Part shown: positions 1 through 7,703 of the stretch, in pieces | How positions within the stretch are numbered: the stretch's first letter is position 1 | Layout: every line of letters begins with the position of its first letter | DNA from: Bordetella parapertussis | Lineage (GTDB): Bacteria > Pseudomonadota > Gammaproteobacteria > Burkholderiales > Burkholderiaceae_B | Direction: 5' to 3' | Assembly (NCBI GenBank): GCA_945882005.1 | Contig: CAMCWG010000011.1 | Location: 1 to 23,413 of the forward strand | Length of the DNA stretch: 23,413 nucleotides | Position numbers and translations under genes: made by a program | Notes under the pieces: generated by a model | What the model saw: the letters and a program-made list of their open reading frames with translations, nothing else | Database searches by the model: none | Told to the model about the DNA's origin: nothing

Positions 1-369
1 GTTTGCGTGCGCGAGTAGCTGCGCTTTAGGGAAGATCGCAGCGACCAAGCAGATCGTTGCACCTGCCGGCAGGAGCAGAAGCTGCAGCCCGTCGATCCGA
101 ATAATTAGACTTTCGAGCCAGAAGATGATCATGCCGATCCAAACAGACGCAGAAAGGGCAAGAGACCAGCTTAATTTCAAATGATTGTCTTCTAGCACGG
201 CGAAGTAAAGCGCGACTCCGTGCAAAACGATTGCCGATAAGAGGCCCAAGCGGGCGGAACGGCCAACTTGAACGACCGGTCTGCCCGAGGCTAAGGAGCG
301 CCAAAGCACGAAAGCTAAGATGGCGTAAGCAAACGCGGCTAAAGAGTGAAATACAATAGCGAAAGACAT
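1..369 (-). CDS. ypjD: Cytochrome c assembly-type inner membrane protein, N-terminal part (YpjD/CcsA-like)
   Basis: The minus strand is open from an ATG at 369 to the window edge, giving the first 123 residues and no stop, so the C-terminal part lies outside. Four hydrophobic segments are visible at about residues 3-23, 41-59, 66-90 and 95-113, with short polar turns between them, as expected for a polytopic inner-membrane protein. In E. coli and many proteobacteria the gene divergent from ffh is ypjD, an eight-helix-type protein of the cytochrome c assembly (CcsA/CcmC) superfamily; the position 28 bp from ffh in divergent orientation matches that arrangement. The family's conserved haem-handling motif lies in the missing C-terminal half, so function cannot be confirmed here. 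A shorter reading frame overlapping it on the same strand is a shadow. Family assignment rests on hydropathy and synteny. Confidence 0.75.
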   Translation of the reverse strand, partial: MSFAIVFHSLAAFAYAILAFVLWRSLASGRPVVQVGRSARLGLLSAIVLHGVALYFAVLEDNHLKLSWSLALSASVWIGMIIFWLESLIIRIDGLQLLLLPAGATICLVAAIFPKAQLLAHAN

Positions 370-397
370 GTGTCTAGTGTAAAGCGAAACCGCCACC

Positions 398-1810
398 ATG
401 CTTGAAAATCTTACCCAACGCCTATCTCGTGTCGTAAAAACGATTCGCGGTGAGGCACGCTTAACGGAAACCAATACGCAAGATATGCTGCGCGAGGTGC
501 GTTTGGCGCTTCTCGAGGCCGATGTTTCGCTGCCTGTTGTCAGGGATTTCATTGCCAAGGTCAAGGAAAAGGCACTAGGCGAGGAGGTCGTGGGTAGTTT
601 GTCGCCGGGACAAGCCTTGGTTGGCGTTGTGCACCAAGAGCTCACTGCGTTAATGGGTGGTGATTTAGGTGCAGACGCCAGTGAGCTGTCACTGGCCATG
701 CAGCCCCCAGCGGTTATTTTGATGGCTGGTTTGCAAGGTGCCGGTAAAACAACCACAACCGGTAAGTTAGCGCGCTGGTTGGCGGCAGGCGATCATGTCC
801 AATACGGGCGCAAGACGGGCAAGAAGAAGGTTGCTGTTGTTAGTGCAGACGTCTACCGTCCTGCAGCGATTGAACAGTTAAAGACCGTCGCAGCACAAGT
901 CGGGGTTGAGTGGATTGCCTCCGATGCCTCCCAAAAACCTGAAGACATTGCGCGCGCTGCTCTGGATTACGCGAAGCGCCACTATTTTGATGTGCTGATT
1001 GTCGACACTGCGGGTCGCTTGGGTATCGATGAGGCGATGATGCAAGAGATCAAGATGCTGCACAGCGTCTTGAATCCTATTGAGACGTTGTTTGTCGTGG
1101 ATGCGATGCAAGGTCAAGATGCCGTGAATACTGCGCGTGCGTTTGGTGATGCGTTGCCACTCACCGGCGTCGTGTTAACAAAGTTAGATGGCGATGCGCG
1201 CGGTGGTGCCGCCTTATCGGTCCGTCATATTACTGGCAAGCCCTTGAAATTCGTTGGCGTGTCAGAAAAGCTTGACGGACTCGAGCCTTTTCACGCAGAG
1301 CGCATGGCGCAGCGTGTATTGGGTATGGGCGACATTGTTTCGCTGGTCGAGCAGGCTCAGAAAAATATCGATATCGCCGAAGCCCAAAAGCTTGCGGCCA
1401 AAATGAAGTCGGGCGACAAGTTCGACCTAAACGATTTTCGTGACCAGCTCGCGCAGGTCAAAAAGATGGGTGATATGGGTTCGTTGCTGGAGAAGCTTCC
1501 TGCCCAGTTTGCCCAGGCGGCGGGCCAGCTTCAAAGCGGACAGGCTGATAAACAGCTACGCCGTACAGAAGGTATTTTGAATTCGATGACACCGCAGGAG
1601 CGTGCGAAACCTGAACTTCTCAAGGCTTCACGTAAGCGCCGTATCGCCACTGGCGCGGGAGTACCGGTGCAGGAAGTCAATCGCATGCTCAACCAGTTCG
1701 AACAAATGCAGGGCATGATGAAGCAGATGAAAAAAGGCGGGATGGCAAAAATGATGCGCGCTATGGGCGGTATGAAAAGCCTTGGCAAGCTGGGTGGTTT
1801 TGGGCGCTAG
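398..1810 (+). CDS. ffh: Signal recognition particle protein Ffh (SRP54 GTPase)
   Basis: This is the protein subunit of the bacterial signal recognition particle. It binds 4.5S RNA and signal sequences of nascent membrane proteins and pairs with FtsY at the inner membrane in a GTP-dependent cycle. The 470 residues show the full layout: helical N domain (about 1-95), G domain with P-loop GLQGAGKTTT at 111-120, DTAGR at 203-207 and TKLDGDARGG at 261-270, and a methionine-rich M domain from about 325 to the end, with many Met in residues 420-460 for signal-peptide binding. Between GKLARWL and KKKVAVVSAD there are about nine more residues than I recall in E. coli Ffh, a short surface-loop insertion at about 128-140. 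The ATG at 398 is the natural start, although the preceding Shine-Dalgarno is poor. It is transcribed divergently from the ypjD-like gene and converges on trmB. Confidence 0.97.
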   Translation: MLENLTQRLSRVVKTIRGEARLTETNTQDMLREVRLALLEADVSLPVVRDFIAKVKEKALGEEVVGSLSPGQALVGVVHQELTALMGGDLGADASELSLAMQPPAVILMAGLQGAGKTTTTGKLARWLAAGDHVQYGRKTGKKKVAVVSADVYRPAAIEQLKTVAAQVGVEWIASDASQKPEDIARAALDYAKRHYFDVLIVDTAGRLGIDEAMMQEIKMLHSVLNPIETLFVVDAMQGQDAVNTARAFGDALPLTGVVLTKLDGDARGGAALSVRHITGKPLKFVGVSEKLDGLEPFHAERMAQRVLGMGDIVSLVEQAQKNIDIAEAQKLAAKMKSGDKFDLNDFRDQLAQVKKMGDMGSLLEKLPAQFAQAAGQLQSGQADKQLRRTEGILNSMTPQERAKPELLKASRKRRIATGAGVPVQEVNRMLNQFEQMQGMMKQMKKGGMAKMMRAMGGMKSLGKLGGFGR

Positions 1811-1821
1811 CCCAAAGACTT

Positions 1822-1846
1822 ACGCTCAAAGCTTTAGCGTTTTTTA
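1822..1846 (+). terminator. Possible Rho-independent terminator after ffh
   Basis: A short stem ACGCT (1822-1826) / AGCGT (1836-1840) is followed directly by a run of T residues (1840-1845), 11 bases after the ffh stop. The stem is only five pairs, with weak further pairing in the AAAGCTTT loop, and it overlaps the last codon and stop of the convergent trmB gene. It is a plausible but weak terminator for ffh; there is no matching T-run on the other strand. Confidence 0.4.
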
Positions 1847-2502
1847 AAGATCAGATCCCATACGCCATGACCTAAGCGGATACCGCGATTTTCAAATTTT
1901 GTGAGTGGTCGAAAATCCGGACGCGGAGCAAAGTTTTCCGCGGAGTTGACGAGGCTAGCTTCCGCAGAGAGCACCTCAAGCATTTGCACTGCATAGTGCT
2001 CCCAATCTGTCGCGCAATGCAAGTAGGCCCCTGGAGCCATTCGGCTCGACAACAATTCGATCAGTGGTGGTTGTATTAAACGTCTTTTGTGATGACGTTT
2101 TTTGGGCCAAGGGTCTGGGAAATAAATGTGTACACCCGCCAGAGAGTTTGGCGCAATCATGTCACGCAAGACTTCGACTGCGTCGTGCTGAATGATTCGG
2201 ACATTTTGTAGCGCCGAGCCCTCAATACGTTTTAACAAAGCACCCACGCCAGCGTTAAAAACTTCAACCCCTAAAAAATTGTCCTGTGGTCGTGCCAAAG
2301 CGATTTGCTCGGTGGTTTCGCCCATACCGAAACCAATTTCTAGAATAGTCGGAGCCGAGCGCTCAAACGCCTGATCCAGATCGAGTCGTTCAGGGCGATA
2401 GGTGATTGACCACTTGTCTAAATAGGCATCTAGGGCTTGTTGTTGCCCTTGTGTCATATGGCTGCGGCGATTGACGAAGCTGCGAATATGTTGTGGATGC
2501 AT
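1834..2502 (-). CDS. trmB: tRNA (guanine(46)-N7)-methyltransferase TrmB
   Basis: TrmB makes m7G46 in the variable loop of tRNAs using S-adenosylmethionine. The 222-residue protein has the SAM-binding motif [10 protein letters not shown] at about residues 53-62, the family signature [15 protein letters not shown] in the middle, and the C-terminal [17 protein letters not shown] block. The usual N-terminal IRSFVNRR segment is present, which supports the long start. I chose the ATG at 2502 because its A is also the last base of the thiS stop codon (TGATG, one base shared), the classic arrangement for translational coupling. A TTG one codon upstream and an internal ATG at residue 16 are less likely starts. 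The gene ends in the hairpin region shared with the ffh 3' end. Confidence 0.95.
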   Translation of the reverse strand: MHPQHIRSFVNRRSHMTQGQQQALDAYLDKWSITYRPERLDLDQAFERSAPTILEIGFGMGETTEQIALARPQDNFLGVEVFNAGVGALLKRIEGSALQNVRIIQHDAVEVLRDMIAPNSLAGVHIYFPDPWPKKRHHKRRLIQPPLIELLSSRMAPGAYLHCATDWEHYAVQMLEVLSAEASLVNSAENFAPRPDFRPLTKFENRGIRLGHGVWDLIFKKR

Positions 2503-2702
2503 CAACCACCCCCTACTGCGACAACGATTTCCAAGCGATCGGCCGAGGCTAGTAGAACCGTTGCATAAGTGCTTTTTGGCACAATTTCGCCATTGCGCTC
2601 CACCGCAATTCGCTTGCCAGCGAAGCCAAGTTGATCGATCAGTGTGGCAAGGGATATTGAATCGGGGAGCGTTTTAGGCTGGCCGTTGAGCAGGATTTCC
2701 AT
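2502..2702 (-). CDS. thiS: Sulfur carrier protein ThiS
   Basis: ThiS is a ubiquitin-fold sulfur carrier whose C-terminal glycine is adenylated and then thiocarboxylated, donating sulfur for the thiazole ring of thiamine via ThiG. The 66-residue protein has the expected length, starts MEILLNGQ, carries the [20 protein letters not shown] core and ends in V-G-G-G, preserving the essential Gly-Gly tail. I chose the ATG at 2702 because it gives exactly the family's size; an upstream in-frame extension to about 2780 reaches into the tRNA promoter and looks spurious. It overlaps trmB by one base. ThiG, its reaction partner and frequent neighbour, is not in this window: the gene directly following is trmB. 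See the finding on this. Confidence 0.93.
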   Translation of the reverse strand: MEILLNGQPKTLPDSISLATLIDQLGFAGKRIAVERNGEIVPKSTYATVLLASADRLEIVVAVGGG

Positions 2703-2733
2703 GGCGGACATTGTAGTGCCTGTCGCCAGCGTC

Positions 2734-2761
2734 TTGGATGCTGAGAGGCATCTCGTATAAT
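2734..2761 (+). promoter_or_regulatory. Sigma-70-type promoter for tRNA-Gly
   Basis: A consensus -10 hexamer TATAAT lies at 2756-2761. A partial -35, TTGGAT at 2734-2739, stands 16 bases upstream. The -10 ends 20 bases before the first base of the tRNA, leaving a short 5' leader. The strength of the -10 box suits a stable-RNA gene. Confidence 0.7.
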
Positions 2762-2772
2762 GACTCTCAGCA
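2739..2772. repeat. 9-bp perfect inverted repeat flanking the tRNA promoter -10 box
   Basis: TGCTGAGAG at 2739-2747 and its exact complement CTCTCAGCA at 2764-2772 surround the TATAAT at 2756-2761 with a 16-base spacer. On the minus strand the same bases lie 37-70 nt upstream of the thiS start and would form a hairpin in a thiS leader RNA. It could be an operator, a leader hairpin, or chance. Confidence 0.5.
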
Positions 2773-2781
2773 GGTTGCAAC

Positions 2782-2855
2782 GCGGGTGTAGTTCAATGGT
2801 AGAACGGCGGCTTCCCAAGCCTCAAGCGTGGGTTCGATTCCCATCACCCGCTCCA
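2782..2855 (+). tRNA. tRNA-Gly (anticodon CCC)
   Basis: The 74-base sequence folds as a tRNA: acceptor stem GCGGGTG pairing with CACCCGC, D arm GTTC/GAAC, anticodon loop TTCCCAA giving anticodon CCC (reads GGG glycine codons), a four-base variable loop, T arm with loop TTCGATT, and an encoded discriminator T and CCA tail. The only irregularity is in the anticodon stem (GCGGC versus GCCTC), where positions 28 and 42 are C and U and cannot pair. The gene stands alone between thiS, transcribed away from it, and a convergent small gene. Confidence 0.96.
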
Positions 2856-2878
2856 GTATTCGCCCAGTCTTAGGCTGT

Positions 2879-3349
2879 TTACCACTTCAGGTTTGCAGTA
2901 TTAAAAATGAACTGGTTTGAGCCTTCTTGAAAAAACTCCATTTCAACGATCAGGCGGCGAGCGTTGCGCAACTCAGCTAAAAATGGAGCTTCATCCTCTA
3001 CGAAAATCGTGTCCATACTGCCGCTCGAGGCCCCCGTGGCTGCGATCGTGAAAATTTTTCCCTCATCGAACCGGGCAAAGAACTTACAGCCTCCGCTGCA
3101 TTTGAACTGGCCTTTGCTGATCGTAAACAGAATATTCAAGCCATCTTGCGACCGCTCGCGGACCGTTAGATCAAGAGTGGAGCCGCCGGCGTAGGGAGCG
3201 CCAAAATTGACTTTGTTGGTACTAGTGGTTTCAGCAAAACGCGTCGTTGTGCCGCGCATTTGATCGGTGCGGGAACGGTATTCCCAGGCTTGAGCCTGAT
3301 ATGAGGCAAGCGCCAAGACAGTGACCGCGATTATTCTGAGAAACTTCAT
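2879..3349 (-). CDS. Small exported protein of unknown function
   Basis: This 156-residue protein starts with a clear Sec signal peptide: MKF, a hydrophobic stretch (IIAVTVLALASY) and a probable cleavage after AQA at residue 21, leaving a mature protein of about 135 residues beginning WEYRSR. It has two cysteines close together (KCSGGCKF) that may form a disulfide in the periplasm, and a C-terminus (EFFQEGSNQFIFNTANLKW) typical of a compact beta-rich domain. I recall similar small secreted W-x-Y...GL-x-W proteins in proteobacteria but know no function or family name. Two adjacent ATGs compete; the one at 3349 sits six bases after GGAG and is preferred over 3352. The region around its start is AT-rich and holds the divergent promoters for this gene and trhO. 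Confidence 0.8.
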   Translation of the reverse strand: MKFLRIIAVTVLALASYQAQAWEYRSRTDQMRGTTTRFAETTSTNKVNFGAPYAGGSTLDLTVRERSQDGLNILFTISKGQFKCSGGCKFFARFDEGKIFTIAATGASSGSMDTIFVEDEAPFLAELRNARRLIVEMEFFQEGSNQFIFNTANLKW

Positions 3350-3435
3350 CATCTTCTCCTTGGGCATAAAATAAATAAAATTCGTTGCCAATTTAATATA
3401 TTTTAGACACTCAAGCATTTCTTTTGATTCGCCTT

Positions 3436-4173
3436 ATGACCCAAATTATCAATATCGCCGCGTACAAGTTTGTTGGGCTTGCTGACCTAGAGCAACGCAA
3501 AGCCGAGGTGATGTCGCGGGCTCAAGCCCTTACACTCAAGGGCACTGTTTTACTGACGCCCGAGGGCATTAACTTATTTTTAGCGGGTACGCGCCCAGCG
3601 ATTGATCACTTTTTGATCTGGTTGCGTACAGATCCAGCCTTCGCCGACCTAGAGGTGAAATACAGCGCCTCGGAAGGGGTGCCTTTCAAAAAGCTTTTGG
3701 TCAAAATCAAGAAAGAAATTATCAGGATGAATCATCCAACGATCCGCCCTGAGGCTGGGCGAGCGCCAGCGGTTGATGCGCATACCGCAGCGCGATGGAT
3801 TTCTGAGGGTAAAGATGATGCTGGACGGCCGGTTGTTTTGTTGGACACGCGCAACGACTTTGAAGTACAGGCCGGTACCTTTACAGGCGCGATTAACTGG
3901 CGCTTGTCAAAGTTCACTGAGTTTCCGCAAGCGGTCCTAAAGCACAAAGACGAATTCGCCGGTAAGACCGTCATCAGTTTTTGTACGGGCGGGATTCGGT
4001 GCGAAAAGGCGGCGATATTTATGGGTGACGTCGGCGTCGAAAACGTCTACCAGCTCGATGGTGGGATTTTGAAGTACTTTGAAGAGACTGGCGGTGTCGG
4101 CTACGAAGGCAACTGTTTTGTGTTTGATGAGCGCCGCAGCCTGGACGCGACGCTCAGCCCTAAGCCGGTTTAA
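3436..4173 (+). CDS. trhO: tRNA uridine(34) hydroxylase TrhO (rhodanese-domain, YceA family)
   Basis: TrhO (formerly YceA) hydroxylates U34 of certain tRNAs to ho5U with O2, the first step toward cmo5U-type wobble modification. The 245 residues contain the N-terminal acylphosphatase-like domain ([20 protein letters not shown] at about 32-51, [21 protein letters not shown] at 75-95) and a rhodanese domain with the active-site loop CTGGIRCEK at 183-191 and the [12 protein letters not shown] segment that follows. The ATG at 3436 is chosen because [12 protein letters not shown] matches the family's N-terminus; a TTG four codons upstream is unlikely. No good Shine-Dalgarno is visible. The protein stops soon after FDERRSLD and so lacks the cysteine-rich C-terminal tail that longer members carry. 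Its stop overlaps the metG stop tail to tail by four bases. Confidence 0.92.
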   Translation: MTQIINIAAYKFVGLADLEQRKAEVMSRAQALTLKGTVLLTPEGINLFLAGTRPAIDHFLIWLRTDPAFADLEVKYSASEGVPFKKLLVKIKKEIIRMNHPTIRPEAGRAPAVDAHTAARWISEGKDDAGRPVVLLDTRNDFEVQAGTFTGAINWRLSKFTEFPQAVLKHKDEFAGKTVISFCTGGIRCEKAAIFMGDVGVENVYQLDGGILKYFEETGGVGYEGNCFVFDERRSLDATLSPKPV

Positions 4174-6245
4174 CGAATGCGCATACCGGGTTGCGCGCCC
4201 GACGCGGGGTCTAGCAGATAGATGCCAGAATCTGTCTTGTCGTCGGCATGGCTTGCAGCAAGTACCATGCCTTCCGATACGCCAAACTTCATCTTGCGCG
4301 GTGCCAGGTTTGCAACGAGTGCGGTCAGTCGGCCGACAAGTTGGCTCGGCTCATAGGCGGACTTGATGCCTGAAAAAACGTTGCGATGACGACCTTCGCC
4401 GACATCTAGCGTTAAGCGCAGCAACTTCGTTGAGCCTTCGACGTGCTCGCAATTCACAATCCGCGCAACGCGCAAATCAATTTTGACAAAGTCGTCGATC
4501 GTGATGATGTCGGCAATTGGCTCGCCGCCAGGGACAAGTGCAGGTGCTTCCTGGGGGGCGGGCGAATCAAAGAGCGCATCAAGCATAGTGGGTTCGACCC
4601 GCTGCATTAAATGTTTGAAGGCGTTGATCCGGGTTGGTAGTACGCCAGCGTCAGACCACACGAAGCTGCGATTCAAACCAAAAAGTTCTGTTGCGACACG
4701 CTCTGATAATGCAGGCAAAATTGGCGCCAACATGACTGAAAGCGCCTTAAATCCAGCTAGTGCAGACGAGCAGATGTGTTGTAGCGTATTGCGCTGTGCG
4801 GCGTCAGCCTGGGCGAGTGTTTTGGCGATCAGCCAAGGCTGCGCAGCATCGAAGGCTTGATTGATCTGGTCAGCATGCGCCATGATTTCTCTGATCGCAC
4901 GACCAAATTCGCGCGCTTCGATATCGGCTTGAATGGTGTTCGCTGCAGTTTGCCAGTGCGTGCTGATCTGGGCTGCGTCGCCTGGATATCCAAGCGCACC
5001 ATCAAAATATTTGCTGATAAAGTTTGCAGCACGGCTTGCAATATTGACGTACTTGCCGACGAGGTCGCTGTTGACGCGCGCGACGAAATCGTCAGGATTA
5101 AAGTCGATGTCCTCAACGCGTGCATTGAGTTTGGCTGCGATGTAATAGCGCATCCACTCGGCGTTCATGCCGAGCTCTAGGTAGCGCAGCGGTGAAATCC
5201 CTGTGCCACGACTTTTGGACATTTTTTCACCGCTGACGGTGATAAAGCCATGTACGTTAAGTTGATCAGGGACTTTGCGTCCGGAAAACTTTAACGTGGC
5301 AGGCCAGAACAAGGCGTGGAAGTAGACAATGTCTTTACCGATGAAGTGCACTTGTTCTGTGTCACTTTCAGGATCAATGAGTGCATCAAAATCTAGATTG
5401 ATCTTGGCACAGTAAGCCTTGAGTGAAGCTAAGTAGCCGATGGGTGCATCGAGCCACACATAAAAGTATTTGCCTGGTGCATCTGGAATTTCAATGCCGA
5501 AGTACGGTGCATCCCTCGATATATCCCAGTCACCCAAGTTCGCTTGCTCATCGCCGTTGCCAAGCCATTCACGGGTTTTGGCCAGGACCTCCGCTTGCAA
5601 GCGCTTGGAACCCAGTCTATTTTCACCCGTGGTCCATCCTTGCAAAAACTCGACGCAACGTGGATCAGAGAGTTTGAAAAAGAAGTGGTCTGATTTCTTT
5701 AGAACCGGACGCGCTTTTGTCAGCGTCGAATAGGGGTCAATTAAATCTGTCGGCGCATACACGGCCCCGCACACCTCACACGAGTCGCCGTATTGATCCT
5801 TCGCATGGCATTTGGGGCATTCACCTTTGATATAGCGATCAGGTAAAAACATGCCTTTGACTGGATCAAAAAATTGCTCGATTTCCCGCGTTTCTATCAG
5901 GTTCGCAGCACGCAACTTTCGATAAATATCTTGAGAGAGTTCGACGTTTTCGGGCGAGTCCGTTGAATGCCAGTGGTCGAAGGCGATATGAAAGCCCTGC
6001 AAATACTGTGGACGCTCACCTGCGATACGGGCAACCAACTGCTGGGGTGTGATGCCCTCGGCCTCGGCTTTGAGCATGATGGGTGCGCCATGCGTGTCGT
6101 CGGCCCCAACAAAGTGCACAGTGTGTCCTGCCATACGCATCGCGCGCACCCAGATATCGGCCTGGATGTATTCCATGATGTGGCCGATATGGAAGGATCC
6201 GTTGGCGTAAGGTAGGGCGGTGGTGACGAATAGTGTGCGAGGCAT
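4170..6245 (-). CDS. metG: Methionyl-tRNA synthetase
   Basis: This is a class I aminoacyl-tRNA synthetase that charges elongator and initiator tRNA-Met. The 691 residues show the N-terminal Rossmann fold with HIGH at 19-22, the zinc knuckle with Cys143, Cys146, Cys156 and Cys159, the KMSKS loop at 341-345, the helical anticodon-binding domain, and a C-terminal EMAP/OB-fold tRNA-binding domain (about 582-691, [15 protein letters not shown]) that also mediates dimerisation. The length equals that of the long, dimeric bacterial form. I chose the ATG at 6245 ([16 protein letters not shown]); the 49-residue upstream extension is non-conserved and runs into the preceding chromate transporter gene. 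It is 40 bases downstream of that gene and may be co-transcribed with it. There is no room for a separate terminator between its 3' end and that of trhO. Confidence 0.98.
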   Translation of the reverse strand: MPRTLFVTTALPYANGSFHIGHIMEYIQADIWVRAMRMAGHTVHFVGADDTHGAPIMLKAEAEGITPQQLVARIAGERPQYLQGFHIAFDHWHSTDSPENVELSQDIYRKLRAANLIETREIEQFFDPVKGMFLPDRYIKGECPKCHAKDQYGDSCEVCGAVYAPTDLIDPYSTLTKARPVLKKSDHFFFKLSDPRCVEFLQGWTTGENRLGSKRLQAEVLAKTREWLGNGDEQANLGDWDISRDAPYFGIEIPDAPGKYFYVWLDAPIGYLASLKAYCAKINLDFDALIDPESDTEQVHFIGKDIVYFHALFWPATLKFSGRKVPDQLNVHGFITVSGEKMSKSRGTGISPLRYLELGMNAEWMRYYIAAKLNARVEDIDFNPDDFVARVNSDLVGKYVNIASRAANFISKYFDGALGYPGDAAQISTHWQTAANTIQADIEAREFGRAIREIMAHADQINQAFDAAQPWLIAKTLAQADAAQRNTLQHICSSALAGFKALSVMLAPILPALSERVATELFGLNRSFVWSDAGVLPTRINAFKHLMQRVEPTMLDALFDSPAPQEAPALVPGGEPIADIITIDDFVKIDLRVARIVNCEHVEGSTKLLRLTLDVGEGRHRNVFSGIKSAYEPSQLVGRLTALVANLAPRKMKFGVSEGMVLAASHADDKTDSGIYLLDPASGAQPGMRIR

Positions 6246-6285
6246 GGGCAACTTAAACGGGACGTGGAAAGACAATCCAGCGATT

Positions 6286-6837
6286 TTAAAGCAGTTGCAC
6301 GACGCCCGAGTAATGGATGGCCAGAGCCGCAGCGGCGCTTGCCGCCAAGCCCCAGATCGGGTTTGCCTTGGTATAGATGACACCCAGAGCATTCAATGCG
6401 ACTAAAACAGAGATAAACCAGCCGCCGGGTGCTGCGATTGCCAGATCCAAGCCGCCAGCAATCAGCAGACCGATAGCCAGCGGTACAAGCGCATTTTGCG
6501 CCAGCTTAAAGCCCGCTGAGCTTGCAACATTGTTGGCAATTCGCCCAACGGCAAACGCAAGGATGGCCGCCGGCAATACCATTGAAACGGTTGTCACCAA
6601 GAGGCCGAGGAGTCCAGCGATTTGCCAGCCCAACAAGCTTACGACGACCACGTTAGGACCAGGCGTAATTTGTGCAATGGCAAATAGTTGAAGGAATGTG
6701 GCATCGTCCATCCATGCCATGTTTTCGACTATGGCCTGCCGCAACGCTGGAAACACGGCGTTTGCGCCGCCAATGGCAACCAGCGAGAGCGAGGAAAAGG
6801 TCTTCGCTAATTGAAACAGCACATTGAAGTCGATCAT
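6286..6837 (-). CDS. Chromate transporter, C-terminal-type half (short-chain ChrA/CHR family)
   Basis: This 183-residue polytopic membrane protein is one half of a split CHR-superfamily transporter. CHR proteins export chromate, probably by antiport, and full-length ChrA contains two homologous halves; short-chain members are encoded by adjacent paired genes. The family signature is clear: a conserved gly-rich entry ([17 protein letters not shown]), then [10 protein letters not shown] at about 51-60, followed by several hydrophobic helices. The start ATG at 6837 overlaps the stop of the upstream partner gene (ATGA), indicating translational coupling and a likely heterodimer. In-frame sequence upstream of this ATG belongs to the partner gene and is not conserved in this frame. 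The true substrate cannot be read from sequence and may not be chromate. Confidence 0.9.
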   Translation of the reverse strand: MIDFNVLFQLAKTFSSLSLVAIGGANAVFPALRQAIVENMAWMDDATFLQLFAIAQITPGPNVVVVSLLGWQIAGLLGLLVTTVSMVLPAAILAFAVGRIANNVASSAGFKLAQNALVPLAIGLLIAGGLDLAIAAPGGWFISVLVALNALGVIYTKANPIWGLAASAAAALAIHYSGVVQLL

Positions 6838-7382
6838 CTTTTGCTCAGCCAATAGGTCAAGGCAAGCGCTGCAGGGATAAGGCCGAGCACGATATACACC
6901 AAGGGCCACTTCAAAACGAGAATCCCAAGCAGTGCCGCGGCGATGATGAGCCACCCAGCCACGCCTGGTTTGATTTTCTGTGCCATTTTTAGGCCCGTGC
7001 CGATAATCATGCCCGAAGCCGCGGCCGCACCAGCCATGAGCGCTACATTCACCGCTGGAAGGTGTGAAAACTGGTCGTAGAGACTAGCGAGAATCAGCAG
7101 AATACATATTGGGGCAACCATCAGTCCAAGCACACTGACAAGGGATCCCTTAATCCCTTGAAACCGGTCTCCGATGACGACTGAGGCGTTCACGACGTTT
7201 GGCCCTGGCAACACCTGCCCCATGCCCAAAATCGTGGCGTATTCTTTTTCAGTGAGCCATTTGCTTTTTTCAACAATAATGTGCCGGGCGATCGCAGCGA
7301 CTCCGCCAAATCCGAGTAGACCGATTGTCGCGAAACCTCGAAAAAGCTCGAGAAGACCTACATGCCTGGGAGCTGGCGTCAT
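6834..7382 (-). CDS. Chromate transporter, N-terminal-type half (short-chain ChrA/CHR family)
   Basis: The partner half, 182 residues with about five or six membrane helices. It carries the classical CHR motifs: FRGFATIGLLGFGGVAAIA near the N-terminus, WLTEKEY, and MGQVLPGPN with its PGP turn, matching the second half's TPGPN. The ATG at 7382 gives MTPAPRHVGLLELF, a normal N-terminus; 64 further residues upstream in frame overlap a preceding gene and look like noise. It ends with an ATGA overlap with the second half. It lies 13 bases downstream of a small membrane protein gene, so three or four genes (small protein, both halves, metG) may form one transcript. Confidence 0.9.
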   Translation of the reverse strand: MTPAPRHVGLLELFRGFATIGLLGFGGVAAIARHIIVEKSKWLTEKEYATILGMGQVLPGPNVVNASVVIGDRFQGIKGSLVSVLGLMVAPICILLILASLYDQFSHLPAVNVALMAGAAAASGMIIGTGLKMAQKIKPGVAGWLIIAAALLGILVLKWPLVYIVLGLIPAALALTYWLSKR

Positions 7383-7395
7383 AACCTCGGACGTC

Positions 7396-7656
7396 CTAGC
7401 GAATATCGCGTGCTTCGACGTCTGTGACGTCTTTGTTGGACAAAGGACCCGTCGCAGGCATGGATTTACGACGGGATTGCCGTGTCTTCCAGTATTCTTT
7501 GATCTCAAAGGGTTTGCCACGCAAGCGCGCCACCACAACAAGTATGGCGATAGCAAAGATGGTGGACAGGGCAAAAACGAAGGCCATGACGAGTCCTAAC
7601 ACCGTAACAACGATGAAAAGTACAGTTTTAAGTGCATTGCGCAGCAGTTCGATCAT
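7396..7656 (-). CDS. Small membrane protein of unknown function
   Basis: An 86-residue protein that starts at the ATG at 7656 (MIELLRNALKTV) and has one long hydrophobic stretch, about residues 9-40, enough for one long or two short membrane helices, then a basic cytoplasmic-looking segment (RLRGKPFEIKEYWKTRQSRRKS) and a short acidic-basic tail. No family is recognised. It is the first gene of a leftward run, 13 bases from the chromate transporter pair, and is divergent from apbC with 47 bases between their starts, so the promoters must be packed into or around that gap. The hydropathy pattern and its tight spacing make it more credible than the antisense frames across it. A role with the transporter is only guilt by association. 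Confidence 0.65.
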   Translation of the reverse strand: MIELLRNALKTVLFIVVTVLGLVMAFVFALSTIFAIAILVVVARLRGKPFEIKEYWKTRQSRRKSMPATGPLSNKDVTDVEARDIR

Positions 7657-7703
7657 GTTGTAGGTGTTGGTCCGTTTCAAACAAAAGCAATCAAGGAATA
7701 GCA

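Noticed and set aside
26..304. 92-residue minus-strand frame near the left edge
   Set aside because: It is out of frame with the 123-residue hydrophobic membrane-protein frame 1-369, which has a proper ATG and fits the ffh neighbourhood.
2703..2781. CTGAGA-like sequence upstream of thiS as a TPP riboswitch
   Set aside because: The rest of the thi-box (the ACC...CTGATCTGGATAATGCCAGCG-type core and closing stem) is absent on both strands; only the inverted repeat is present.
6246..6392. 49-residue N-terminal extension of MetG
   Set aside because: It overlaps the end of the chromate transporter gene and has no family character; [16 protein letters not shown] is the normal start.
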